From NCBI RefSeq assembly GCF_004168035.1, contig NZ_SDPU01000027.1, forward strand, positions 49,220 through 113,219: 64,000 nt of DNA, given 5' to 3'. The DNA comes from Nocardioides iriomotensis (GTDB lineage Bacteria > Actinomycetota > Actinomycetes > Propionibacteriales > Nocardioidaceae). How positions within the stretch are numbered: position 1 is the stretch's first letter; each line of letters begins with the position of its first letter. The notes beneath the pieces are model-generated. The model was not told the DNA's origin and did not search any database. It was given only the letters and a program-made list of their open reading frames with translations. This document shows positions 1 through 8,250 of the stretch, piece after piece. The translations under genes were made by a program, and so were the position numbers.

Positions 1-517
1 TCTTCGCGTGCTCCTTGGACGGCCCGCCCTCGACGAGGTACGACGCCACGGTGAACGGCGCGCCGGCGAACCCGATCAGCGGCGTGCCGCCGAGCTCGCG
101 GACGAGCGTCTGCACCGACTCGGTGATGAAGGGGACGTGGGAGGCGTCGAGGTCGGGGATCGCCTCGACGTCGGCGAGCGTCTCGACCGGCTTGGCGACC
201 ACCGGGCCGACCCCGGGGACGATGTCGAGGTCGACACCCACCGCCTTGAGCGGCAGCACGATGTCGGAGAAGAAGATCGCCGCGTCGACGCCGTACCGGC
301 GCACCGGCTGGAGGGTGATCTCCACGACCAGCTCGGGGCGCATGCAGGAGTCGAGCATGGCCACGCCCTCGCGCACCTTGCGGTACTCCGGCAGCGAGCG
401 TCCCGCCTGCCGCATGAACCACACGGGCGTGTGCGGCACGGACTCGCCGCGCGCGGCGCGCAGGAACGCCGAGTCCTGGAGGTCCGTCGGGTGGCCGGTC
501 GAGGCTGGGCTGGTCAC
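1..517 (-). CDS. hemE: Uroporphyrinogen decarboxylase, N-terminal part (runs off the left edge)
   Basis: Decarboxylates the four acetate side chains of uroporphyrinogen III to give coproporphyrinogen III in cytoplasmic haem synthesis. The 172 codons present start at a GTG (515-517) and contain the family signature MRQAGR near residue 35, followed by the FFSDIVLPL segment that holds the conserved substrate-binding Asp, and [13 protein letters not shown] near residue 155. The C-terminal half lies outside the window. It is divergent from the DUF3000/RNase D pair, an arrangement I believe is common in actinobacteria. Start choice is fairly safe because upstream sequence runs straight into the DUF3000 promoter. 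Confidence 0.95.
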   Translation of the reverse strand, partial: MTSPASTGHPTDLQDSAFLRAARGESVPHTPVWFMRQAGRSLPEYRKVREGVAMLDSCMRPELVVEITLQPVRRYGVDAAIFFSDIVLPLKAVGVDLDIVPGVGPVVAKPVETLADVEAIPDLDASHVPFITESVQTLVRELGGTPLIGFAGAPFTVASYLVEGGPSKEHAK

Positions 518-575
518 CCCCCGATCCTCCCAGGTGGGCCTGCGTGTCGGGCCGCCGGTCCCGGGGTGCCCGGCC

Positions 576-581
576 TACGCT
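576..581 (+). promoter_or_regulatory. -10 element of a probable leaderless promoter (DUF3000 gene)
   Basis: TACGCT ends 6 nt before the ATG at 588 and there is no Shine-Dalgarno sequence in between. This fits the actinobacterial TANNNT -10 with transcription starting at or next to the start codon. Confidence 0.5.
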
Positions 582-587
582 GGCTGC

Positions 588-1205
588 ATGGCAGCACGTC
601 AGGAGCGTGGTGTGGACCCTACGGTTTTCCCCGAGGCCTTCCGCACCGCCGTCGCGCAGATGCGCGCCGCCCGGCTGCGGCCCGAGATCTTCTGCGAGGA
701 GATGCCGGCGCCGCAGCGGATCGCGCCCTTCGCCTCCGCCCTGTCGGCGGACGTGACGGTCGACGGCGAGGACGTCGGCACCGGCCGACTCGTGCTGCTG
801 CACGACCCCGCCGGCAACGACGCCTGGGACGGCACCTTCCGGTGCGTGGCCTACGCCCGCGCCGAGATCGACCCCGAGATGGCCAACGACCCGCTGCTCG
901 GTGAGGTCGGCTGGTCCTGGCTCAGCGAGGCGCTCGCGGCGCACCACGCCGCGTACACCGCCCCGTCCGGCACGGTCACGAAGGTCTCGTCCGAGTCGTT
1001 CGGCTCGATGTCCGACGAGGACGCCAGCGCCCAGCTCGAGATCCGCGCCTCCTGGACGCCCGCCGAGGGACCCGACGGCTCCTTCGACCTGGCTCCGCAC
1101 GTGGAGGCGTGGGCCGAGCTGCTCTGCACGGCCTCCGGCCTGCCGCCCGTTCCCGAGGGTGTGACGTCGATGCCGAGCCGTCGGGGACAGCGCGGCCGCG
1201 CCTGA
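588..1205 (+). CDS. DUF3000 family protein
   Basis: A 205-aa cytoplasmic protein of the actinobacterial DUF3000 family; the molecular role is unknown. Recognised from FRTAVAQMRAARLRPEI near the N-terminus, RIAPFASALSADV, the central GWSWLSEAL and the conserved order of acidic segments. No signal peptide or membrane segment is visible. The stop overlaps the ATG of the RNase D-like gene by one base (TGATG), so the two are probably co-translated. The ATG at 588 is chosen because it sits just after a -10-like TACGCT and upstream codons show no conservation. Confidence 0.85.
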   Translation: MAARQERGVDPTVFPEAFRTAVAQMRAARLRPEIFCEEMPAPQRIAPFASALSADVTVDGEDVGTGRLVLLHDPAGNDAWDGTFRCVAYARAEIDPEMANDPLLGEVGWSWLSEALAAHHAAYTAPSGTVTKVSSESFGSMSDEDASAQLEIRASWTPAEGPDGSFDLAPHVEAWAELLCTASGLPPVPEGVTSMPSRRGQRGRA

Positions 1206-2509
1206 TGGTCGACGAGCCCAGCACTCCCCCGGACGACGAGCCGGCGGAGGATGCTCCACCCGCGCCGCTGCTCGAGCTGCGCGACGGGCTCACCCCGGTC
1301 GTCGACACCCCGGAGGGCCTGGCCGCCGTCGTGGAGGCGTTCGGCAACGCGACCGGGCCGGTGGCGATCGACGCCGAGCGCGCCTCCGGCTACCGCTACT
1401 CCGCCCGCGCCTACCTGGTCCAGCTGCGCCGCGAGGGCGCCGGCACCGCGCTGGTCGACCCGATCCCGTTCGGCGACCTGAGCGGACTGCAGGAGGCGCT
1501 CGGCGACGCCGAGTGGATCCTGCACGCGGCGACCCAGGACCTGCCCTGCCTCACCGAGCTGGGGCTGCGCCCGGCCACCCTGTTCGACACCGAGCTCGCC
1601 GGGCGGCTTCTCGGCTACCCGCGCGTCGGGCTGGCCACCCTGGTCGAGACCATCGTCGGCCGCCGGATGCGCAAGGAGCACTCCGCGGTCGACTGGTCGA
1701 GCCGCCCGCTGCCCGACCCGTGGCTGGAGTACGCCGCCCTCGACGTCGAGGTGCTGCTCGAGCTCCGCGAGGCCCTCGGCGCCGAGCTCGAGGAGACCGG
1801 CAAGGCCGGCTGGGCGCGCGAGGAGTTCGAGCACCTGGTCCGCGCCGCCCCGGCCGGACCGCGCCAGGACCCCTGGCGCCGTACCTCCGGGCTGCACCGC
1901 GCCCGCGGCCGCCGCGCCCTCGCCGCGGTCCGCGAGCTCTGGCAGACGCGCGACGCGATCGCCTCGCAGCGCGACGTGACACCGGGGCGGATCATCCCCG
2001 ATGCGGCGATCGTCGAGGCCGCCAACGCGCTGCCGCGCGACCGGGCCACCCTGCTCGGGCTCAAGGGGTTCCGGGGCCGCGGCGCCGAGCGCTACGCGCA
2101 CCAGTGGGTGGGCGCGCTGCGCACCGCCCGCAACCTCGAGGACGGCGACCTCCCGCCGCTCGCCGCGCGCTACGACGGCCCACCGCCGCCGCGCGCCTGG
2201 GCCGACCGCGACCCGATCGCCGCCGCGCGGCTCACCCGGGCCCGCGCCGACCTCAAGGACCTCGCCGACACGCACAACCTGCCGGTCGAGAACCTCCTCA
2301 CCCCCGACTTCGTCCGCCGACTGCTGTGGGAGCCGCCCGACCCCGAGGCGACCGGGGTCCCGCTGGCCGAGGCGGTCGCGGAGCAGCTGCGCGTGTTCGG
2401 CGCCCGGTCGTGGCAGGTCGCGCTCACCCAGGACCTGCTCGCCACCGCGATCGTCGAGGCGAAGCCGCCGGACCCGAAGGACCCCGGTCCCGACGCCGAG
2501 ACCGAGTGA
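1205..2509 (+). CDS. rnd: Ribonuclease D-like 3'-5' exonuclease with HRDC domain
   Basis: A 434-aa DEDD-family exoribonuclease expected to trim RNA 3' ends, as RNase D does for tRNA precursors. The three exonuclease motifs are visible: Exo I in VAIDAERASG (about residue 57), Exo II around ILHAATQDLPCL (about residue 104), and Exo III with Tyr and Asp in WLEYAALDVEVL (about residue 176). An HRDC-type helical domain follows at roughly residues 225-300. The ATG shares its A with the stop of DUF3000. Actinobacterial members are longer than E. coli Rnd because of an extended C-terminus; the acidic Pro/Asp/Glu tail here is typical. Confidence 0.88.
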   Translation: MVDEPSTPPDDEPAEDAPPAPLLELRDGLTPVVDTPEGLAAVVEAFGNATGPVAIDAERASGYRYSARAYLVQLRREGAGTALVDPIPFGDLSGLQEALGDAEWILHAATQDLPCLTELGLRPATLFDTELAGRLLGYPRVGLATLVETIVGRRMRKEHSAVDWSSRPLPDPWLEYAALDVEVLLELREALGAELEETGKAGWAREEFEHLVRAAPAGPRQDPWRRTSGLHRARGRRALAAVRELWQTRDAIASQRDVTPGRIIPDAAIVEAANALPRDRATLLGLKGFRGRGAERYAHQWVGALRTARNLEDGDLPPLAARYDGPPPPRAWADRDPIAAARLTRARADLKDLADTHNLPVENLLTPDFVRRLLWEPPDPEATGVPLAEAVAEQLRVFGARSWQVALTQDLLATAIVEAKPPDPKDPGPDAETE

Positions 2510-2526
2510 CCCTCCAGGAGCTCCCC

Positions 2527-3246
2527 GTGACCCCGTCACCTCAGACACCTCAGGCACCTCGGCACGCCGTCGCGCTCGACCCGACGCCGACCCTGCCGGT
2601 GGCCGGGTCGGACGAGGTGTTCCCCGTCGGGCGGATCTTCTGCATCGGCCGCAACTACGCCGAGCACGCCCTCGAGATGGGCCACGACCCCGACCGCGAG
2701 CCGCCGTTCTTCTTCGCCAAGCCGGCCAACGCGCTCGTGCAGGACGGCAGCGAGCTCGACTTCCCGGTCGCCACCGAGGACCTGCACCACGAGATCGAGC
2801 TGGTCGTCGCGCTCGGCCGCGGCGGCCGGGACGTTCCCGAGGACCGGGCGCTGGACCTGGTGTTCGGGTACGCCGTCGGCCTGGACATGACCCGGCGCGA
2901 CCTGCAGGCGGACGCCAAGAGAGCCGGCCGGCCCTGGGACATGGCCAAGGGCTTCGACGAGTCCGCGCCGACGAGCGCCGTGCGCACGGTCGACGACGTC
3001 GGGCATCCCGCGCAGGGCGAGATCAGGCTCGAGATCGACGGGGAGACCCGCCAGGTCGGCGACCTGGCGGAGCAGATCTGGGCCGTCCCCGAGGCGCTGG
3101 CCTACCTCAGCACGCTCGTCGAGCTGCGGCCCGGCGACCTGCTGATGACCGGCACCCCGGCCGGGGTCGGACCCGTGCGGCGCGGCGAGCGGCTGGTCGG
3201 CAGCATCGCGGGGCTCGGTGAGCTGACCGTGACCTACCGCTCCTGA
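2527..3246 (+). CDS. Fumarylacetoacetate hydrolase family protein
   Basis: A 239-aa FAH-fold enzyme of the size of FAHD1/fumarylpyruvate hydrolase, likely hydrolysing or decarboxylating a 2-oxo diacid. Visible family signatures are IFCIGRNYAEHALEMG, FFFAKPANALV, the metal-binding pair in HHEIELVVALGR, GYAVGLDMTRRDLQ and the C-terminal LMTGTPAGVG. The GTG at 2527 is chosen because AGGAG lies 7 nt upstream; a GTG at 2506 overlaps the previous stop and is the alternative. The 17-nt gap suggests co-transcription with the RNase D-like gene, although no pathway link is evident and the physiological substrate cannot be told from sequence. Confidence 0.85.
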   Translation: MTPSPQTPQAPRHAVALDPTPTLPVAGSDEVFPVGRIFCIGRNYAEHALEMGHDPDREPPFFFAKPANALVQDGSELDFPVATEDLHHEIELVVALGRGGRDVPEDRALDLVFGYAVGLDMTRRDLQADAKRAGRPWDMAKGFDESAPTSAVRTVDDVGHPAQGEIRLEIDGETRQVGDLAEQIWAVPEALAYLSTLVELRPGDLLMTGTPAGVGPVRRGERLVGSIAGLGELTVTYRS

Positions 3247-3271
3247 GCCTTCCGGCGCGTCGGTCGCGGGG

Positions 3272-4648
3272 TCAGGCGTCGGGATCGGTGACCGGCGCGA
3301 GCATCCGCTGCGAGTCGGCGTCGAGCCGCGGCAGCAGCGTGTCGAGGTCGATCAGCGGGTCGTACCAGAGCTTCTCGATCTCCGGGCGCATCTCCGTCTC
3401 CAGCGTCGGCCACGCCGTGACGAAGGGCGTGACCGTCGCGCGGCGTACCGCCTGGTCGAAGACCTGGACGCTGCTCGGCACGGAGCCGGGCTGGGTGAAG
3501 GCGAGGGAGTTGAGCGTCGGGAGGTACGACGGGACGATCCCGCCCGACTCCGCGAGGATGTCCGCGCCCTTCTCCTGGCTCGCGAACGCGATGAAGTCGG
3601 CCGCCTGCTCGACGTGGGCGGAGTCGGCCGAGATGCAGAGCCCGCGGACGTCGGCCACCGTGACCGACCGGGCCAGCTGCGGCAGCGGGAAGACGTCGAA
3701 GTCGAGATCCTCGACCTTGCGAAGCCGTGGCACGAGCTCCTTGGAGCCGACCATCATGCCGATCTGCTCGTGGGTGAACCGGTGGAACGCGTCGCGTCGG
3801 TCGAGCTGCTGCTGCGTGGGGGTGATCCGCCGGTCCCGGACCACACCGAGGATCTCCTCGAGCGCCGCGCGGGTGCCGTTGTCGTCCAGGGTGAGGGTGG
3901 TCGCCTCGCGCGGGTCGTCGACCACGTCGTCGCCGGCGCTGCGCACCAGGGCCATGAGCGTGGAGAGCTCCGGGGGCACGTAGGCGCCCTTGACGCCGTC
4001 GCCCGACATCAGCCGGGCGGCCCGCCCGAACTGCTCCCACGTCCAGCCGGTCTCGGGCGTCAGCGGGTCGTCGCCCTCCTCGATCAGCCGCCGGAACGGC
4101 ACCAGGCCCGGGTGGTAGAAGACCACCTGCGGCGACACGTCGTAGGGCATGCACTGCAGGGCCTGCTCCGCGCTGAACGCCTCCAGACCGAGCCGCTGGT
4201 AGCTGTCGCCGAACGTCAGGCCTCGCTCCTCCAGCAGATGGTCGACGGGCAGGACCTGGTCGGCGGTGGCCAGGCCGGGCAGGTGCTCGTTGTCGGAGAC
4301 GAAGACGTCGGGGGCGTCGCCGGTGGCGATCTGCTGCTGCAGCTTGTCGGAGGCGCGCTCGGCGGTGCGGGACTTCTCGACCTGCACCTGCACCTCGGGG
4401 TGCTGGTTGCTGAACGTGTCGGCGAGCTCCTCGAAGGCCCGGCGGACCGGTCCGTCGCCGTACACGGCGAGCCGGAGCGTCACCGGGTCCGACGTGGTCG
4501 GGCTCTGCTGCTGGGAGGGCGTACCGGGGGTCGGCGAGCCCGGCGGGTCGGCCTCGGGCGTGTTACCCGTGGAGCAGCCGGCCACCAGCAGGCAGCCCGC
4601 CAGCGTCGCAACGGCGCCGTCCAGCGCGCGTCGTCGCCACCCGTTCAC
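3272..4648 (-). CDS. ABC transporter extracellular solute-binding lipoprotein (sugar type)
   Basis: A 458-aa family-1 type periplasmic-binding-fold protein, probably tethered outside the membrane and delivering a sugar or oligosaccharide. Residues 1-26 form a lipoprotein signal with lipobox LVAGC, followed by a Pro/Gly/Thr-rich linker. The mature part opens with VTLRLAVYGDGPVRRAFEELADTF and contains DAPDVFVSDNEHL, as in sugar-binding lipoproteins. No permease or ATPase genes are adjacent, so it is an orphan that must share membrane components from elsewhere. It is convergent with the FAH gene 25 nt away. Start is a GTG; exact start uncertain. Confidence 0.85.
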   Translation of the reverse strand: MNGWRRRALDGAVATLAGCLLVAGCSTGNTPEADPPGSPTPGTPSQQQSPTTSDPVTLRLAVYGDGPVRRAFEELADTFSNQHPEVQVQVEKSRTAERASDKLQQQIATGDAPDVFVSDNEHLPGLATADQVLPVDHLLEERGLTFGDSYQRLGLEAFSAEQALQCMPYDVSPQVVFYHPGLVPFRRLIEEGDDPLTPETGWTWEQFGRAARLMSGDGVKGAYVPPELSTLMALVRSAGDDVVDDPREATTLTLDDNGTRAALEEILGVVRDRRITPTQQQLDRRDAFHRFTHEQIGMMVGSKELVPRLRKVEDLDFDVFPLPQLARSVTVADVRGLCISADSAHVEQAADFIAFASQEKGADILAESGGIVPSYLPTLNSLAFTQPGSVPSSVQVFDQAVRRATVTPFVTAWPTLETEMRPEIEKLWYDPLIDLDTLLPRLDADSQRMLAPVTDPDA

Positions 4649-4752
4649 GCCGCATACCCCTCTCCGGTCCCTCTCGTCGGCCTCTGGACACGCTATCGGG
4701 ACACGCCAACCGAATTGGCCTGGTGCGACACGGCTCACGCGCCCGGCCCGTC

Positions 4753-4758
4753 TACGCT
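4753..4758 (+). promoter_or_regulatory. -10 element upstream of the 4796 lipoprotein gene
   Basis: TACGCT matches the TANNNT -10 pattern; the transcript would have a leader of about 30 nt that contains the GGAGGA ribosome binding site at 4785-4790. Unlike many neighbours this is a leadered gene. Confidence 0.4.
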
Positions 4759-4795
4759 GCCAACGCACCCACCCGTCCCGGACCGGAGGACCCCC

Positions 4796-5581
4796 ATGAC
4801 TGCCCGCCCCCGCCTCGCCCGCTGGACCGTCCCGGTCCTCCTGACGACGGGAGCCCTGTTGCTCGCCGGCTGCGGCGAGCAGACCGCGGGCGGCGCCGGC
4901 GCCGGTACGTCGGTCGCCGAGGAGTCGCCCACGGCGAAGCCGACGCCGTCGGAGACGGACGAGTCCACGGAACCCGCAGAACCGGCCGAGCCCACCGATG
5001 ACGGCGGGTCCGAGCAGGCCGACCCGGCATCCGGTGGCCTCACCGGCGCGCTGCTGCCGGCCGCCGAGGTGCCCGGCTTCAACGACGAGTTCACCTGGAA
5101 GGACGGCACGACGTCCGACCAGGAGCCTCCTGAGCTCGCGGGCACCTGCCACCAGTTCGAGGTCACGTCGATCGGCGCCGAGAAGGTGGCCTACCGCACG
5201 TACGACCCCGCGCAGGACGCGTCGTCGCAGGCCAGCGAGCTGGTCGCGGAGTTCCCCGACGAGACGACCGCGAGCCGCGCCGAGCAGGTGCTGCTGGCCT
5301 GGCGCAAGGACTGCGCGAAGAACCTGAAGAAGTTCGACAGCGTCGACGTCGGCGACCTCACCGACGTCGCGGTCGAGGGCGGCACCGGCTCCTGGTACAT
5401 GGTCAGCTACGGCCCCGCCGAGGACGACCCGGAGAGCGGCTACTTCGACGCCCAGGGCGTGGTCCGGGTCGGCAACCGGGTCGCGGTCCTGCGGCTGGCG
5501 CTGATCGGCCAGGACTACAACTACGAGCACGGCCAGGAGCCGATGGTCGCGGCGGTGCAGGCGGCGGCCAAGCGTCTCTGA
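4796..5581 (+). CDS. Secreted lipoprotein of unknown function
   Basis: A 261-aa predicted lipoprotein. The signal peptide ends in the lipobox LLAGC (about residue 26), then a 50-residue low-complexity Thr/Glu/Pro linker, then a compact domain from about residue 80 with two cysteines (GTCHQFEV and RKDCAKN) that could form a disulphide. The domain resembles the extracellular sensor-like domains of actinobacterial lipoproteins, but I do not recognise a named family with confidence. A clear GGAGGA ribosome binding site lies 5 nt upstream of the ATG. It is divergent from the solute-binding lipoprotein; whether they share a role is unknown. Confidence 0.75.
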   Translation: MTARPRLARWTVPVLLTTGALLLAGCGEQTAGGAGAGTSVAEESPTAKPTPSETDESTEPAEPAEPTDDGGSEQADPASGGLTGALLPAAEVPGFNDEFTWKDGTTSDQEPPELAGTCHQFEVTSIGAEKVAYRTYDPAQDASSQASELVAEFPDETTASRAEQVLLAWRKDCAKNLKKFDSVDVGDLTDVAVEGGTGSWYMVSYGPAEDDPESGYFDAQGVVRVGNRVAVLRLALIGQDYNYEHGQEPMVAAVQAAAKRL

Positions 5582-5613
5582 CGCGCCTCCGCCCCGCGCG
5601 GGGTGCCGCGTCC

Positions 5614-5619
5614 TACGCT
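5614..5619 (+). promoter_or_regulatory. -10 element of a probable leaderless promoter (5628 gene)
   Basis: TACGCT lies 8 nt before the ATG at 5628, identical to the hexamer at 576-581, with no ribosome binding site between. Confidence 0.45.
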
Positions 5620-5627
5620 GGTGGGCG

Positions 5628-6257
5628 ATGTCCGAGCCGCCCCTCCACCGTCGCCCCGTGATGCCGGGCGCCCGGCACTTCGAGAAGATCACCGGCGACG
5701 TCGACCCCGCGACGCGCAGCGAGGCGGCCGACCGCTGCGCCAACCTCCTCGTCCGGGGGGCGCACGACAGCGACGACGAGCAGGTCGTCGCCCGGGTGGT
5801 CCGGCTCGCCGAGGACGAGGGGCTCGAGGCGCTCGCGGACCTGTGGTCCGGCTCCCCCGCCGACTCGCTCGCCGGCTGCCTGTGGCGGCTCTACCTGCTG
5901 CGCGCCTGGGTGCACGCCGACCCCGAGGGTGCGGCTCGCGAGTTCGACGCCGGCCGCCGCCGGACCCCGGTGCACGAGGTGGTCGCCGGGGTCGTGGAGC
6001 CTCCGGGCCCCGACGAGGTCCGGCACCTCACCGACCAGGTGCTGCGCGGCGTCGCCCGCGGCGACTTCGCCGACACGCTGTGGCGCGCCGCGGCGTTCGC
6101 CCGCGTGGTCTCGGCCGGCCGTGCGATGACCGACACCACCGGGGACCCCTCCGGCCGGTCGGCGTACCAGGCGGACCTGTCGGCGGCTCGCCTGCTCACG
6201 ATGGCCGAGCAGCTCGAGCACGCGGCGCGGCTGGAGGCCGACGGCCACCTGGCCTGA
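5628..6257 (+). CDS. Conserved hypothetical helical protein
   Basis: A 209-aa soluble protein, rich in Ala, Arg, Asp and Glu and predicted to be almost entirely helical. No signal peptide, membrane segment or catalytic motif is visible. The N-terminal segment VMPGARHFEKITGDVDP and the central GSPADSLAGCLWRLYLLR look like conserved blocks, suggesting an actinobacterial family, but I cannot name a function. The ATG follows a -10-like TACGCT by 8 nt, so the mRNA may be leaderless. The downstream 190 bp hold no gene but contain a candidate structured RNA. Confidence 0.7.
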   Translation: MSEPPLHRRPVMPGARHFEKITGDVDPATRSEAADRCANLLVRGAHDSDDEQVVARVVRLAEDEGLEALADLWSGSPADSLAGCLWRLYLLRAWVHADPEGAAREFDAGRRRTPVHEVVAGVVEPPGPDEVRHLTDQVLRGVARGDFADTLWRAAAFARVVSAGRAMTDTTGDPSGRSAYQADLSAARLLTMAEQLEHAARLEADGHLA

Positions 6258-6307
6258 GCCACTGAACGGACTCACGGGTGTCGCCACGCCGCTCACCCGG
6301 GCGTCGT

Positions 6308-6313
6308 TACAAT
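6308..6313 (+). promoter_or_regulatory. -10 element of the candidate structured RNA
   Basis: TACAAT is one of the best -10 matches in the window. Its last T is 7 nt before G6321, the base that starts the 13-bp closing stem of the RNA. No clear TTGACA-type -35 is visible. Confidence 0.5.
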
Positions 6314-6320
6314 TGTCGAC

Positions 6321-6405
6321 GTGTGCCGGGCCGCGGCAGCCCCGGGTCCCAACTGAAGCCGCTACGAGCGGCCACGCGCCGTGAGGCGCTCCCGGTCCGG
6401 CACAC
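6321..6405 (+). ncRNA. Candidate structured RNA with closing stem and internal hairpins
   Basis: About 85 nt with a cloverleaf-like fold read by eye. The ends pair over 13 bp with one G-U: GTGTGCCGGGCCG (6321-6333) against CGGTCCGGCACAC (6393-6405). Inside are GCCGCT/AGCGGC (6358-6372, loop ACG) and GCGCC-GTGA-GGCGC (6376-6389, a GNRA-type loop). A -10 TACAAT places the start of transcription on the first base of the stem. It is not a tRNA (no T-loop consensus, wrong stem length) and does not match any riboswitch I know. No + strand gene follows until 7399; downstream the transcript would be antisense to psuG. An alternative reading is a leaderless 11-codon peptide from the GTG at 6321 (MCRAAAAPGPN), i.e. 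a uORF. Confidence 0.4.
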
Positions 6406-6448
6406 ACTCATCCTCCGGCGACTCCCGCACGGCCGGTCCGCGACGTGC

Positions 6449-7351
6449 TCAGGCGCGGGCGATCCGGGCCGCCAGCGCGGCGTTCGAGAGCACCAGCGCG
6501 ATGTTGGCAGTGAGGCTCGCTCCGTGCGTCTGCTCGTGGAACCAGCCGAGCAGGAACGGCGTGACGTCCTTGCCGGTGATGCCCTGCCGCTCGACCTCGG
6601 CGAGCCCGGACTCGAGCACGTCCTGGTGCTGTACGTGGTCCATCTCGTCGGCCTCGTCGATCGGGTTGGCGACGACGATGCCCTGCCGCAGGCCGAGCAG
6701 GTCCCGCTGGCCCATGACCGCGGCGACCTGCTCCGGGGTGTCCATCCGCCAGGGCACCGTGAGCCCGGTGTCGCGGATGTAGAAGCCGGGGAACGCGTCG
6801 GTGCCGTAGCCGATCACCGTCACCGACAGCGACTCCAGCCGCTCCAGCGTCGCCGGGACGTCCAGGATGGACTTCACGCCGGCGCACACGACGGTCACCG
6901 GCACCTGCCCGAGGGCGTCGAGGTCGGCGGACTCGTCCCAGGTGTCGCGCGCGCCGCGGTGCACGCCGCCGAGGCCGCCGGTGGCGAAGACCCGGATGCC
7001 GGCCATGTTGGCGAGGTACGACGTCGCCGCCACGGTCGTGGCGCCGGTGAGCCCGCGGCTCATCACCGGGCCCAGGTCGCGGATGCTCGCCTTCACCACG
7101 TCCTCGTCCTCGGCGACCCGGGTGAGCAGCTCGTCGTCGAGGCCGATGCGGACCGCGCCGTCGACGAGCGCGATCGTCGCGGGCACCGCGCCCTCCCGCC
7201 GTACCGCCGCCTCGATCTCGCGCGCGGTCGAGGCGGCCGACTCCGTCGGGAGGCCGTGGCTGATGATCGTGGACTCGAGTGCGACGACTCCGGTCCCGGA
7301 TGCAATAGCGTCAGACACCTCGGCGGACACGTGGAGGGGCAGGGACGTCAC
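6449..7351 (-). CDS. psuG: Pseudouridine-5'-phosphate glycosidase
   Basis: Splits pseudouridine 5'-phosphate into uracil and ribose 5-phosphate in the cytoplasm, the second step of pseudouridine breakdown. The 300-aa length is normal for the family. Characteristic blocks are VVALESTIISHGLP near residue 22, the VKASIRDLGPVMSRG segment, ATGGLGGVHRGARDTWDES with the family's conserved substrate-site residues, CAGVKSILDVPATLE with the catalytic Lys region, and the GYGTDAFPGFY motif. The start is a GTG. The divergent PfkB kinase at 7399 most likely supplies the substrate, so the two form a pseudouridine catabolic module. Confidence 0.95.
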   Translation of the reverse strand: MTSLPLHVSAEVSDAIASGTGVVALESTIISHGLPTESAASTAREIEAAVRREGAVPATIALVDGAVRIGLDDELLTRVAEDEDVVKASIRDLGPVMSRGLTGATTVAATSYLANMAGIRVFATGGLGGVHRGARDTWDESADLDALGQVPVTVVCAGVKSILDVPATLERLESLSVTVIGYGTDAFPGFYIRDTGLTVPWRMDTPEQVAAVMGQRDLLGLRQGIVVANPIDEADEMDHVQHQDVLESGLAEVERQGITGKDVTPFLLGWFHEQTHGASLTANIALVLSNAALAARIARA

Positions 7352-7398
7352 GGGCGCATTCTGCCGGAGGGACCGGCCGACGACGGACAGGTGGGTGG

Positions 7399-8250
7399 AT
7401 GAGGGTCAGCGTGGTGTGCGTCGGGGACGTGATGCTCGACGTGATCGTCAGCACCCCCGAAGGTCTGGTTCCCGACGACGACACCCCGGCAGGCATCACG
7501 TTCGCTGCGGGTGGGCAGGCCGCCAACGTCGCGGCGTGGGTCAGCGCGCTGGGCGGCAGCGCCCGGGTGGTCGGCCCGATCTCCGCGCGCGGGCACGGAC
7601 CGCTGGTGGTCTCGGCGATGCGGTCGCGCGGTGTCGAGATGTGCGGCCCGCGCGTCGACCGGGCCGGCGCCGTGGTCTCCCTCGTCGAGAACGGCCGCCG
7701 CTCGATGGCCTCCGACCCCGGCGACACCACCTGGCTCACCCGGCTGGACCCGGCCGACCTGCCCGACGAGCTCGACTGGCTGTTCGTCTCCGGCTACGCG
7801 CTGCTGCGCTGCCCGACGCCGTGGGTGCTCGCGACCTTCGTGGCCACGGCCCGCCAGCGCGGCGCCCGGGTCGCGATCGACCTGGCGTCGGCGTCGATGA
7901 TCGAGGCCTACGGTCCCGGGAAGTTCCGCGAGCTGTGCCACTCGCTCCAGCCCGCAGTGGTGCTCGGCAACGACGCCGAGTGGCAGGCGGTCTCGCGCGG
8001 CCCGGCCGGCTCCGGGTCGTTCGGGGTGGGTGGCCGCACCGTCCTGGTGCTCAAGCACGGCCCCCGCGGCGCGACCTTCGTGATCGACGGCGTGAGCGAC
8101 GAGCGGGATCCCGTCGCGGGCCCGGTCGTCGACGCGACCGGCGCGGGCGACGCGGTCACGGCCGGCTACCTGGTCGGCGGGGTCGACGTGGCGATGAGCA
8201 CCGCCGCCCGATGCGTCGGGATGCTCGGGGCGCAGCCGGAGGCGGGATGA
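7399..8250 (+). CDS. psuK: PfkB-family carbohydrate kinase, probable pseudouridine kinase
   Basis: A 283-aa ribokinase-fold kinase. The N-terminal FAAGGQAANVAAWVSALGG is the PfkB signature 1 region, and VVDATGAGDAVTAGYLVGG near residue 240 is signature 2 with the catalytic Asp and anion-hole glycines. Divergence from psuG, 47 bp away, suggests it phosphorylates pseudouridine at the 5' position; other nucleosides or sugars cannot be excluded from sequence. Its stop overlaps the ATG of the ArfB-like gene by 4 nt (ATGA), so translation of the two is coupled. Confidence 0.85.
   Translation: MRVSVVCVGDVMLDVIVSTPEGLVPDDDTPAGITFAAGGQAANVAAWVSALGGSARVVGPISARGHGPLVVSAMRSRGVEMCGPRVDRAGAVVSLVENGRRSMASDPGDTTWLTRLDPADLPDELDWLFVSGYALLRCPTPWVLATFVATARQRGARVAIDLASASMIEAYGPGKFRELCHSLQPAVVLGNDAEWQAVSRGPAGSGSFGVGGRTVLVLKHGPRGATFVIDGVSDERDPVAGPVVDATGAGDAVTAGYLVGGVDVAMSTAARCVGMLGAQPEAG

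Noticed and set aside
3272..5743. Long minus-strand reading frame extending upstream of the sugar-binding lipoprotein
   Set aside because: The part before 4648 lies opposite the lipoprotein gene at 4796 and shows Arg/Pro/Gly-rich composition typical of a shadow frame; the lipobox start at 4648 fits better.
6321..6356. Leaderless 11-codon peptide MCRAAAAPGPN as a cysteine-responsive leader
   Set aside because: Only one Cys and no downstream sulphur gene on that strand; the paired stem explains the sequence better. Kept as an alternative.
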